From Ruminococcus hominis (GTDB taxonomy: Bacteria; Bacillota; Clostridia; Lachnospirales; Lachnospiraceae), in assembly GCF_014287355.1 (NCBI RefSeq), contig NZ_JACOPE010000001.1:2728001-2792000 (forward strand): a stretch of 64,000 bases of DNA, given 5' to 3'. This document shows, piece by piece, positions 39,358 through 48,258 of this stretch. How positions within the stretch are numbered: the stretch's first letter is position 1; each line of letters starts with the position of its first letter. Made by a program: the position numbers and the translations under genes. A model generated the notes under the pieces. It saw nothing but the letters and a program-made list of their open reading frames with translations. It did no database searches and was not told where the DNA came from.

Positions 39358-39452
39358 GGGACGGGGTTATCCGGCTTTTTTGCAAGCAAAAAGCCGGATA
39401 ACCCCGTCCCCAATGGCCTCAACCCCGTCCCCAACTGGCACCCCAACCGGCA
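39358..39452. repeat. Palindromic 3'-end repeat R5, right part
   Basis: GGGACGGGGTTATCCGGCTT and its mirror image, then the arms CCAATGGCCTCAACCCCGTC and CCAACTGGCACC that pair with R5-left beyond the IS. This copy has a different centre (ATCCGGC instead of AATGGCTC). It abuts the stop codon of the DUF4956 gene and would terminate the Pel operon. Confidence 0.9.
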
Positions 39453-40124
39453 CTACCCGTGATATTCTCCGTTATATTGAATCAATGTAACGTCTTGCAC
39501 GTTTTCAATATTTCGAATCTTTTCTGTAAAGTCGAGATCATTCTGGCGGCAGAATACTTCTACTGCCAATTCTGTTTTTTCTCCACGCATCGTTTTAGAC
39601 TTGATGAAATATTTCATCTTTCCGAAACTGCGGATAATTTCATCTCCTGCATCATCCCCAAGATAATGGATCACAATAATATAGATTTTTCCTTTCTGCT
39701 GTTTATGATAAAACAGATAAATCATTATAATCATAACAACAGCTGCAATCAGTGCAAGTAAATACATTCCTGCACCGGTTGTGATACCTGTCGTAATCGC
39801 CCAGAAAAGATAGAGCAGATCCATTGGATCTTTTACCGCTGTACGGAAACGGACAATAGACAACGCACCGACCATACCGAGAGAAATAACAATATTCGTG
39901 CTGATTGCCAGTGTAACCATGCAAGTAAGAAGTGTCATACCGACCAATGTAACAGCAAAGCTTCTTGAAAAGATCACTCCGACATAAAATTTACTGTAAA
40001 TCATATAGATAACTGCACCGAGAAGCAATGCTACAACCAATGAAATTGTCATCTGCGGTACATTAAAACTATCAAATACGCCAGACTCTAACACTGACTT
40101 TTTAATCATATCTTGTACACTCAT
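39453..40124 (-). CDS. DUF4956 membrane protein
   Basis: A 223-aa protein of the DUF4956 family with three or four N-terminal membrane segments (about residues 25-140). The conserved cytosolic SIVRFRTAVKDPMDLLYLFWAI segment is present, and a soluble C-terminal domain follows. The function is unknown, but the gene is often found next to VTC-type polyphosphate polymerases and CotH kinases, as here. Its ATG overlaps the stop of the VTC gene. It is last in the Pel operon. Confidence 0.88.
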   Translation of the reverse strand: MSVQDMIKKSVLESGVFDSFNVPQMTISLVVALLLGAVIYMIYSKFYVGVIFSRSFAVTLVGMTLLTCMVTLAISTNIVISLGMVGALSIVRFRTAVKDPMDLLYLFWAITTGITTGAGMYLLALIAAVVMIIMIYLFYHKQQKGKIYIIVIHYLGDDAGDEIIRSFGKMKYFIKSKTMRGEKTELAVEVFCRQNDLDFTEKIRNIENVQDVTLIQYNGEYHG

Positions 40125-40870
40125 AATATTTTCCTCTCTTGTGTTTCATTCCAATATTCAAACCCGTGTAAATATCGTGATTTTTCATAACAAAGTACAT
40201 ACTTTGACACTGCCGTAAATTCCTGTGCATTTGGCAAAAGCAAATTCCTCACTATCTGCGGAAGCATTTCTGTAAATTTCACTTCCATGACTGTCTTCCC
40301 CTGTTCAAGTACCGGTAATGTTGGAAGAGTACTATCAAAGATATCATATCCTCCAACTGCCGCTCTTACATCACTGTCAAATGTAATCCGGACCGTTCCT
40401 TCATCCATTATCCATGGAACTCTTTCGTAATCAACGATTGTTCTCGGGCGCATAACATTGCCAATGCATTCTACATAAAATTCTCTGCACAGAGGATATT
40501 TGCTAGTCAATAAGAATTCATACTCGCCATTTAAAATTTTATAAAATTCTTCCTTTGTAAGCGGTGCACTTTCTTTGTAAATATAGCTTCCAAACTTCTT
40601 TTTTCGCTCTAATTTGATAGAACGGTCACTATAATTGTAAATACGTATTCTGTATTTTTTACGCATCAGAATACCTGCTTCTTTCTCCTCATACGCACTG
40701 TTGAAATAATCCTCAAAATACAGGCTTCGAATTGTATAACCATTTTCTCCGGCATGCGGATCTTTTTTTAATATATGACGCATCCTCATTTCCAGTAATT
40801 CTTTCTCACTGGTACTGATTAGATATTTCCACTCATTACGAAAACGTTCCTTTGACTTTTTATTCCACAT
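40121..40870 (-). CDS. VTC-domain polyphosphate polymerase-like protein
   Basis: A 249-aa protein with the VTC/triphosphate-tunnel fold seen in the catalytic part of yeast Vtc4. The N-terminus has FRNEWKYLIS, a YTIRSLYFEDYFNSAYEEKEAG segment follows, then basic KYRIRIYNYSDRSIKLERKKK, and a glutamate-bearing VMEVKFTEMLP. These charged strands would line the tunnel. The family makes polyphosphate or acts on phosphate esters. The ATG at 40870 has AGGAAG; a GTG at 40897 is possible. It overlaps the CotH gene by 11 nt. Confidence 0.85.
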   Translation of the reverse strand: MWNKKSKERFRNEWKYLISTSEKELLEMRMRHILKKDPHAGENGYTIRSLYFEDYFNSAYEEKEAGILMRKKYRIRIYNYSDRSIKLERKKKFGSYIYKESAPLTKEEFYKILNGEYEFLLTSKYPLCREFYVECIGNVMRPRTIVDYERVPWIMDEGTVRITFDSDVRAAVGGYDIFDSTLPTLPVLEQGKTVMEVKFTEMLPQIVRNLLLPNAQEFTAVSKYVLCYEKSRYLHGFEYWNETQERKIL

Positions 40871-42638
40871 ATATATCTTCCTCAATATTTGTTCCACCCG
40901 TAATGTAGAAGCATTTCATGCCATAATTTTTTCCATCATCCGTCACGTAATAATCAAATGCATCCTGCGTCTTTCCAGATGCATTTGTCGCACGGACACG
41001 CAGGAAATATTGCCCGTCTGCCGGCACTGTAGTCTGTGCTTCCGGAATCAACAGCTTATCTTGACGATAAATGATTTCTTTAAACTGATAATCCTTCGCC
41101 AGCTCAACAGTGTATGTAATATCTTCCGCATTAAAATCATATGATGCATCCCAGTTAAACTTCAAAGTGTTTCCTTCAATAGTCGGTACTCCGATATAAA
41201 ATGGCATCGGCTTTTTCAGACTTTCCTTATACATTTCATAATTTTTCTCTACTTCAGACGGAATCGCCGATGCAACCATTTCATACTTCACATCCGTCAA
41301 CGGTGCATACATCTGATCCGGCATTTTTTTCAAATATGTCTGAGTAACTGTGCGATACGCCTGTATCATACTGCTTATCCGCTCCTCACTCAGATATGAC
41401 TTTACATCCAAAACTGCCGCATCCAATTCCTCACGAAAATCATCCGACTGCAGACATCTCTGGAAAAGAACATTTCCCCAGTAATTACTGACACCACATT
41501 CCCAACTTCCCTGATCCAAGCGATTTTGAATTGCATATTCTGTCCGCATAAAAGAACTATCATTATCCCATGGAATCAGATACCAGGTATTCGAATTCTG
41601 AGGACTATACAGATATGTGTTACGATTCTGCGTATCTACATTTCCGGTCAATATCTGATACGCCATCCAATATGTCAGATTTTCACTGTCAAAATATTTC
41701 TTCAAAATGCTATCAATCGGCTGTGAATTATCATTGAGTGCCGTCAACATATTAATCAGTTTCGTATGGTCCGAGTCGCCTTTAATCTCAAGCATTTTTT
41801 CAAATGCTTTCTGATCATAAGTCGGATCATCGGCTTTCTTTATCACATCTTCATGCCGGTAAAACTCAAACGAATTAATCTTATACAACTGTCCATTTGA
41901 ATCCATTCCATGATTCTTCATTCCTGTTTTATTGAGCTGCTCTACCTGCGTATATAATCCATAATCCTGAAATTCTGCATTGTCCCCTTTGCTAAGATCC
42001 CTTACATACAAATGTACAAACTGTGTACGCAGAGACATCAGCTGCGGGATGCCCTTCAAAAGATCATACGAGAGTTTATTGCGGAAACGCATCCCCTCCG
42101 TCTGATGTTTATTCAGATTAATCGTGCGTTGTCCCCGCCAGGTCCCTTTATTTTTCTTCAACTCAATCTTATAGTTCTTCTGTGCATTGCGGCTTGAAGT
42201 CTGCCCTCTGATCTGCACGGTAGCATTCGGGACATCTTCTCCGTACCCCACTTCTCCGCTTTTTGGACCCGACTCGTCACCAACCTGAAGAAGCGCCGCA
42301 CTTTGATAACGCGCAACGCCCATTTTGTCATAATCATACGCCGAATATGTGTTTATCTCCTCCCACGTATGGTTTGTACCTTCCGAAGAATTTCCCTTAG
42401 AAACCGTAAGGTACATCGTCACAACGCTTGTCTCGTCATCATTTGCATAAAGACTGTCCTTATCCCTCAAATGTACTTCATTAATATCCTGCACTTCTTC
42501 TTTTTTCACAGACTCTTCCGTCTGCTTCTTTTCACCCGATGCAGCCTTATCTTGTCCGGAAAATGTACATCCTGTAAGACAAGACGACACCGCAAAAAGC
42601 ACAGCACAGCATATCGCAATTGATTTATAAAACTTCAA
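40860..42638 (-). CDS. CotH-kinase family lipoprotein
   Basis: A 592-aa CotH-like protein kinase. A lipoprotein signal (residues 1-24, lipobox LTGC) places it outside the membrane. The kinase part has RGQTSSRNAQKNYKIEL (about 145) with the ATP-binding lysine, LNKHQTEGMRFRNKLSYDLL, and IPWDNDSSF as metal-binding aspartates. The C-terminus is fibronectin-like. CotH kinases phosphorylate serines on secreted or spore-coat proteins. Here it lies in a Pel polysaccharide operon, so its target may be a surface or biofilm protein (inference). Confidence 0.88.
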   Translation of the reverse strand: MKFYKSIAICCAVLFAVSSCLTGCTFSGQDKAASGEKKQTEESVKKEEVQDINEVHLRDKDSLYANDDETSVVTMYLTVSKGNSSEGTNHTWEEINTYSAYDYDKMGVARYQSAALLQVGDESGPKSGEVGYGEDVPNATVQIRGQTSSRNAQKNYKIELKKNKGTWRGQRTINLNKHQTEGMRFRNKLSYDLLKGIPQLMSLRTQFVHLYVRDLSKGDNAEFQDYGLYTQVEQLNKTGMKNHGMDSNGQLYKINSFEFYRHEDVIKKADDPTYDQKAFEKMLEIKGDSDHTKLINMLTALNDNSQPIDSILKKYFDSENLTYWMAYQILTGNVDTQNRNTYLYSPQNSNTWYLIPWDNDSSFMRTEYAIQNRLDQGSWECGVSNYWGNVLFQRCLQSDDFREELDAAVLDVKSYLSEERISSMIQAYRTVTQTYLKKMPDQMYAPLTDVKYEMVASAIPSEVEKNYEMYKESLKKPMPFYIGVPTIEGNTLKFNWDASYDFNAEDITYTVELAKDYQFKEIIYRQDKLLIPEAQTTVPADGQYFLRVRATNASGKTQDAFDYYVTDDGKNYGMKCFYITGGTNIEEDIYVE

Positions 42639-44094
42639 TATTATCTCCCCTTTCTAACTTCTCTTCAAGGAAATGTCCCATTCGTGTGAAAAATCCGGTT
42701 TTATCTTCCGCAACAACCGGTTGCACACTCAAAATATAGTACGGAAGTTTTTTTATAAAATATCCAAGTCGAAGGGCACTGATCAAAAAGAACACTGCAC
42801 TTCCCAAAAGAAATCCAAAACCATAATATACTTGTGGAAAGAATAATGATACACAGGTAAATGTGCATGTACATGCCGCAAACATCCCTGTCGCAAACAA
42901 CGCACCTTTATAATCCGTAAAATACAAAAGTATCAGCATCATCGTATTTGCAACCGCATAAAGTCCATATCCGACACAAAGTGTTCTGAAATACCCTTCC
43001 ATAAGGTCATTGAATCCAAGCGGAAGAAGCTCCAGAAGCGGCTGCCCTAATGAGATGACAAGTGCCGTTGTAAGGAGCTGCTTTAATGCCGTATATTTCA
43101 ACTCCATATTTAATACCTTTCTCATCTCCTGTCCGGCCTGCAGAATATCCTTAATTTCTCCTTTGTCATTAAACAGACTATAATAATTTCGGTATTTCGG
43201 ATAAAAATTCACTTCCACCGATACAACAAAATTCACTGTTGTAATGAGAATTGTCAAATATGCGATCATCGCCGGGACATCATGGTATGGCGCTCCATAA
43301 AACAATCCCTGCACATGTACATGAATCGGACTAAACCACATAATCACCAAATGTGTAAACAACCCGATATTTGTAAATAATCCGGTAAATGCAAGCGGCA
43401 GAAATTCATCTACCCAGCGCAGAAATGAAAATGCACTCATTTCACTCTGTGGAAAATACCGGTACAACAATGTCACATCCCACAGAAGCATAATTCCATA
43501 TCCGATTGTTACTGCTATCATCATTGCCTCTACATGAGGAATCCCGATTATGATAAGTAAAAATCCAACAATGAGTGATACGAAAACTGCTGTCACAAAC
43601 GATATTAAGATTCCTTTATAATCCTTGATCGCCGTCAGGTAACTCATCGCATTCCATGTGACGATCAACTCTCCGAAAAATTCCAGACATAAAAACTGAT
43701 CGAGCAGATTTATACCTGAAAACATAAGAAAAATCCCATACATAATCCCGCCGACAACAAGCAATATCCCCGTCGAGCCCCAAAAGGAAGACAAAATTGC
43801 TTCATGCCGTTCTTCATAAAGCATATCCGCAATATATCTCGTCACTACCATGGAAAAGAAACTAGTTACAGTCAGTGACGCCAAAAGTGTATAAGTAATC
43901 ATACAGATTAATAATTCTCTATTATGTCTTGTCGCACCGGTCTGATCACACAAAAATGAAACTCCGACCAACAGCACAATACCAAGAAGCATCGGTCCGG
44001 TACAGATTACTCCGGCATATCCGTATGCCCTTACAGTTGCTGCAAGTCCACGTTTCTGAAATAATTTCTTTAACTCAAATCCGATTCCAGCCAT
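42625..44094 (-). CDS. pelG: Pel polysaccharide export protein PelG
   Basis: A 489-aa polytopic membrane protein with about twelve hydrophobic segments of the PelG family (MOP flippase-related). PelG forms the inner-membrane synthase/transport complex with PelD, PelE and PelF. It starts MAGIGFELKKLFQKRG, the characteristic family N-terminus. The ATG at 44094 is chosen for this match; the open frame extends to 44136 within pelF. It overlaps pelF by 20 nt. Confidence 0.92.
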   Translation of the reverse strand: MAGIGFELKKLFQKRGLAATVRAYGYAGVICTGPMLLGIVLLVGVSFLCDQTGATRHNRELLICMITYTLLASLTVTSFFSMVVTRYIADMLYEERHEAILSSFWGSTGILLVVGGIMYGIFLMFSGINLLDQFLCLEFFGELIVTWNAMSYLTAIKDYKGILISFVTAVFVSLIVGFLLIIIGIPHVEAMMIAVTIGYGIMLLWDVTLLYRYFPQSEMSAFSFLRWVDEFLPLAFTGLFTNIGLFTHLVIMWFSPIHVHVQGLFYGAPYHDVPAMIAYLTILITTVNFVVSVEVNFYPKYRNYYSLFNDKGEIKDILQAGQEMRKVLNMELKYTALKQLLTTALVISLGQPLLELLPLGFNDLMEGYFRTLCVGYGLYAVANTMMLILLYFTDYKGALFATGMFAACTCTFTCVSLFFPQVYYGFGFLLGSAVFFLISALRLGYFIKKLPYYILSVQPVVAEDKTGFFTRMGHFLEEKLERGDNIEVL

Positions 44095-45499
44095 CTGCCT
44101 CTTCCACCTCCTGATAGAGTTTCCGGTATTTTTCACCCATCCCTTCCTTCCGGTAATATGCCTCTACACGTTTCTGTGCATTTTCGCCCATACGAAGCCT
44201 GCGAGTTCTCGACTCACACATCCGATCCATAGCCTGTGCAAGACCTTCTCTGTACATCGGCGGAACACAATACCCCGCAATTCCAAAAGAGTCTTCCTCA
44301 TTTCCCGCCAAAAGCTCCCGGCAGCATCCTACATCTGTCGTAACACAAGGACGTCTTGCAGCAAATGATTCCAGTACGGACAGCGGCTGCCCCTCCGATA
44401 TACTTGTCAAAATTGTAAAATCCAGTTTTTCCATATAAGAAACAATATCCACACGCCCGGTAAAAATCACATTTTCCAAATGAAGCTGCTCAACCAAATC
44501 ATAACATTCCTTTGCATACTCCTCGTCATCAACGCCACCCATAATATGTAGCCGCACATTTTCCCTTCTTGTAGACAACTCATAAAACGCATAGATCATC
44601 GTCTTAATGTCTTTGATCGGTGCCATTCTAACAATTGCCCCGATATCAACCCAGCCATCATCCTCTTTCAGCGGAATAGAGGACAGTCTGTCATAATTAA
44701 TTCCATTTTCAATCACACGGCACTTATCTTTATCGCAGCCCATCTGCACCTGCGTATGCATAGCATTCGTAAACAGACACGAAACCAGAAAAGCCCGCTT
44801 GTAAATAATATCCGACAACATATAGAAAAATGCAATCCACTGTTTCTTAAACGCCGGCTGTACCCATTTCGCACGTATAATTTCTTCCTCACGTTCTCTC
44901 GTATAAATTCCATGCTCCGTCAATAGCACTCTCTTCTTATAAACATAACCGCCCAGACACGCAAGCAGACCGCCATATCCTGTGCAAATTGCATGGTAGA
45001 CATCTGCTTTTGGCACCTCGCTGCCCATCAGATACAATACCGGAAGCAGCATGGAACGCATCGTGTGAAATGCATCCGCAAACGGGGTATAAGGATACTC
45101 TGTCAGACAGCACTTCGTCAATATATTTAAAAATTCTTCACTTTTTAGAAATGACATCGGATTGATTTTCTGCTCATGATAAAGACGGAACAAAATTTCC
45201 CAATCCGGACGTTTACACAACATCAGCTCTTTTAGGCTTTCCACCTCTTCTTCAGTAAATACGTGATGCATTTTTCCCGACTCTTTTACACGCAGGGCAT
45301 CATCCAAAAAAACCTCATGAACTTCCGTAACATTTGGCGGAAGCTCATAGACAAATTTTCCCTTATCCTTTGCGTTCGCACCGATTACCCAAAGAACAAA
45401 CTCATGCTCCTTCATTTCATTTATATACTGATGCATCCACGTAGATACACCACCAAATATATAGGGATAGCATCCCTCTAATATGAGACAAATCCTCAC
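44075..45499 (-). CDS. pelF: Pel polysaccharide glycosyltransferase PelF (GT4)
   Basis: A 474-aa GT4 glycosyltransferase that polymerises the Pel chain from UDP-sugars. The N-terminal MRICLILEGCYPYIFGGVSTW motif is distinctive of PelF. The C-terminal Rossmann half has VRMAPIKDIKTMI and the E-x7-E motif region TSISEGQPLSVLESFAARRP (about residues 375-394). The gene lies between the deacetylase-like protein and pelG with tight spacing. Confidence 0.94.
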   Translation of the reverse strand: MRICLILEGCYPYIFGGVSTWMHQYINEMKEHEFVLWVIGANAKDKGKFVYELPPNVTEVHEVFLDDALRVKESGKMHHVFTEEEVESLKELMLCKRPDWEILFRLYHEQKINPMSFLKSEEFLNILTKCCLTEYPYTPFADAFHTMRSMLLPVLYLMGSEVPKADVYHAICTGYGGLLACLGGYVYKKRVLLTEHGIYTREREEEIIRAKWVQPAFKKQWIAFFYMLSDIIYKRAFLVSCLFTNAMHTQVQMGCDKDKCRVIENGINYDRLSSIPLKEDDGWVDIGAIVRMAPIKDIKTMIYAFYELSTRRENVRLHIMGGVDDEEYAKECYDLVEQLHLENVIFTGRVDIVSYMEKLDFTILTSISEGQPLSVLESFAARRPCVTTDVGCCRELLAGNEEDSFGIAGYCVPPMYREGLAQAMDRMCESRTRRLRMGENAQKRVEAYYRKEGMGEKYRKLYQEVEEADGWNRI

Positions 45500-45502
45500 C
45501 TT

Positions 45503-47356
45503 TTACTCCTTTTCTAATTGCCGCTCAATCGTTACTGTCGCTTCGTCAGCCTCAAGCAGATAAAGATTTCCTGTAAGGTGCGTAAGCGTTCCACCCGAAA
45601 CATTACCCGGTGTACCTTCATTGATACGCACCATAAAATATGCTTTATCATAAAAATTTTCAAGCGTCAGCCGAATTTCTTCTTCTGTTACTTCCTTTGT
45701 AAATGTCACTGCTCCGTAACGCTGGATTGCCCCGGACAGCTCACTTCCCGTCATCTTTCTCAAAGATGGTGCCGACTCATCCAGCCATTCCATATTGTTA
45801 TTCAGATTTGCTTTGAGCTTCTCCCATCCAAGCTTTGCACCGCGATCCTCATCCAGAAGGTCATCCGGGTGTAGGAAATGTGTATTCACAAAATGCATAT
45901 TCAGCTCAGACAACGCCGCCATCTTCATATAATCATCTACAATCGCACCGGAAGTAATACGTGGCTGTTCCACAATTCCATCCTCTGCAACCTCAAATTC
46001 CTGCACATAGGCAAAATCGCCTTGAAAATAATTACTTGCAATCGTTTTAATCTCCGGAAAATCCTTTGCAAGCATCTTTCTTCCTTCTTCCGATAACACG
46101 TTGGAAGGAGGCACATAAACTGACATTGTAACCCCCGGAAACATCTCGTTTCCAAATCGGAGCAGCTCATTCACCGCATTCTTCATAGCATCTTCACTTT
46201 TCCATGTATTATATGGGAGTACATCACCATAATCCGTATTTGAAAGACTCAGCGGCTGATGATTGTATCCATGATATCCCAGTTCTCCTCCCTGATGAAG
46301 AAGCATGTTTCCAAAATACTGGAAACGAGAAGTATCTGTCTGTTTCTTTATCTTTCCATTCGTCTCATCCTCATAGTTCTCGATGATCACTCCGGTATAA
46401 TGAATATTATGATCCGACGCAATTTCCAGCATATCCGGCCACCATACATTTGCATAAAAATCTTTGATACTCATATCGTAATCACGTTTTACATAAGTAT
46501 CATCTCCACTTGGAACCGGTGACGGAAAATCATCCAGATAAAATACAAAACCATTAATCACAGGATAAACCCCAGCATCCGTAAGCAGACTGTATGATGC
46601 CGCATAGAATCCCCGTACTGCCTTCTCATATAAACCAAAATTATCTACTACAAATTTACCTTTTCCATAACTGTTTTCCCATATTAATGGTTGTCCATTT
46701 TTATTTTTTATTCTCGCATAGACCTTTGCCTTCTCACTCACCTGAACCGACCATGCTGACTCAAAAGCATCCGTAATCGCATAAGACTCTCCCCCGCCAA
46801 GCATAAAATCAGAATCAAAATAAATACTGTCCACAACAGAATTATCATACCCGGAAGAAATAATTCCGATTTTCTGCTCTATCATCGATGTATATGCCGT
46901 CTTTTGAAGTGTCATGGCAAAAAGAACATTTCCACCATCCGAAACCCATTCGCACAAATTCACCAGATTCTCTTTTAGCGGACTAATATCACTTAGCAAA
47001 ACAACAACTGTTTCATAATTATGATAATCAGGAATACCAGAAGCCGTCTGCACATCAACCACATCGGTTCCGATTTTCATATCATTAAATATCTGCTGAA
47101 ATTGTTCCCATGCCTGATTGCTTGATACATCCCCACTGTTTCGAAGCACCAGGCACGTTTTCTTCAATGTTTTTACAGCTGTTTTTTCTGTAACAACCTC
47201 ATCCTTATCCAGATAATTAATCTGTCTGTTTTTTTCTGTATAGTGAATTCCACTCCGCTCTGCAAAAAGGACAACTGCGATCATCATAAAAACACTTAAG
47301 ATCACAAGCATACTTTTAAATGGAAATGTTTTCAGTGAATGTATCAATCTAGCCAA
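45503..47356 (-). CDS. DUF2194 protein, PelA-like membrane-anchored deacetylase
   Basis: A 617-aa protein with one N-terminal membrane segment (about residues 16-32) and an extracellular body. An alpha/beta domain (residues 60-260) is followed by a polysaccharide-deacetylase-like domain: FYLDDFPSP (about 277, metal aspartates), GYHGYNHQPL (about 375, histidine motif) and NTHFLHPDD near 510. DUF2194 proteins occupy the PelA position in Gram-positive Pel loci, so partial deacetylation of the polymer is likely. Confidence 0.85.
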   Translation of the reverse strand: MARLIHSLKTFPFKSMLVILSVFMMIAVVLFAERSGIHYTEKNRQINYLDKDEVVTEKTAVKTLKKTCLVLRNSGDVSSNQAWEQFQQIFNDMKIGTDVVDVQTASGIPDYHNYETVVVLLSDISPLKENLVNLCEWVSDGGNVLFAMTLQKTAYTSMIEQKIGIISSGYDNSVVDSIYFDSDFMLGGGESYAITDAFESAWSVQVSEKAKVYARIKNKNGQPLIWENSYGKGKFVVDNFGLYEKAVRGFYAASYSLLTDAGVYPVINGFVFYLDDFPSPVPSGDDTYVKRDYDMSIKDFYANVWWPDMLEIASDHNIHYTGVIIENYEDETNGKIKKQTDTSRFQYFGNMLLHQGGELGYHGYNHQPLSLSNTDYGDVLPYNTWKSEDAMKNAVNELLRFGNEMFPGVTMSVYVPPSNVLSEEGRKMLAKDFPEIKTIASNYFQGDFAYVQEFEVAEDGIVEQPRITSGAIVDDYMKMAALSELNMHFVNTHFLHPDDLLDEDRGAKLGWEKLKANLNNNMEWLDESAPSLRKMTGSELSGAIQRYGAVTFTKEVTEEEIRLTLENFYDKAYFMVRINEGTPGNVSGGTLTHLTGNLYLLEADEATVTIERQLEKE

Positions 47357-48237
47357 AAAGCCAATGCCTCCTTACTCTTCGATGACAGATAAATGTGTTC
47401 TTCCTTCATCTGTCTTAAACTCTCATGCAGTTCGTTTCCTCTTTTCTGCTCTGCCAGATATTGTATCTTCAACAGCCAGAACTCCTCCCTTCGGTGCCAT
47501 TTCTCATCTATCATATTCAGAACTTCTTCCGCCTGAACATAATCTCCATTTATCATCAGATTCTTAAACAGACAAATACACGTATGAAGCTCCGGCTTTA
47601 ACGATAGTTTCTGTCTGAGCATACGGATATAACGCTCGCGCTGCATTTTCTCCATCTGTGCTTCCAGAATCCCCTGGTTCAAATATTCTTCCATAAAATC
47701 ACAGTACTGCTTTAATATCTCCGGATCATTCGGAGACGCCGCATATAATTTTTCCAATTTCTGCATACGGAAATCATACTCTTTCGAAAGCTCAACCATC
47801 GCTGTAATTGCATAATGTACTACTTCTACATCTTCATTCATGCGGGCCTGCTTCAAAAGATCCATATATTCCTCCGGATTGTCATTTAACACATCCATGA
47901 TTAATTCCCGCCGAAGCTCAGGCTCATTGATCAAAAGTGCCTCTTCCAGCGGAACGACTTTCTTATCCGTATCAGATGCTGCACGGATATTATTTTTATA
48001 AATTTCCTCATTTACACGGAGCTTCTCCACTCCGGCTTCAACCACATTGTCTGTTTTCGTCAAAACCTGCAAATGTAAAATAAGCACACAGAGTATCCCC
48101 CAGAAAGGAACAAATATCACAAGTGCTATCAAATATTTTTTTACTTTCAGTGCATGTTTTTTTATTCCAAACCAGACCAGTATGCAACAAATTATATGTA
48201 ATAGGATTAAAAGTATGCCAAACACTGTCCGAATCAT
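47344..48237 (-). CDS. PelE-like membrane TPR protein
   Basis: A 297-aa protein with two N-terminal membrane helices (about residues 3-25 and 34-56), then an alpha-helical repeat region resembling TPRs (for example EYDFRMQKLEKLYAASPNDPEILKQY). This architecture and its position between PelD and the PelA-like gene match PelE, which bridges the Pel inner-membrane complex. Sequence recognition alone is weak. It overlaps the DUF2194 gene by 13 nt. Confidence 0.75.
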   Translation of the reverse strand: MIRTVFGILLILLHIICCILVWFGIKKHALKVKKYLIALVIFVPFWGILCVLILHLQVLTKTDNVVEAGVEKLRVNEEIYKNNIRAASDTDKKVVPLEEALLINEPELRRELIMDVLNDNPEEYMDLLKQARMNEDVEVVHYAITAMVELSKEYDFRMQKLEKLYAASPNDPEILKQYCDFMEEYLNQGILEAQMEKMQRERYIRMLRQKLSLKPELHTCICLFKNLMINGDYVQAEEVLNMIDEKWHRREEFWLLKIQYLAEQKRGNELHESLRQMKEEHIYLSSKSKEALAFWLD

Positions 48238-48258
48238 CGTGTTTCTCCTGTAAATCTC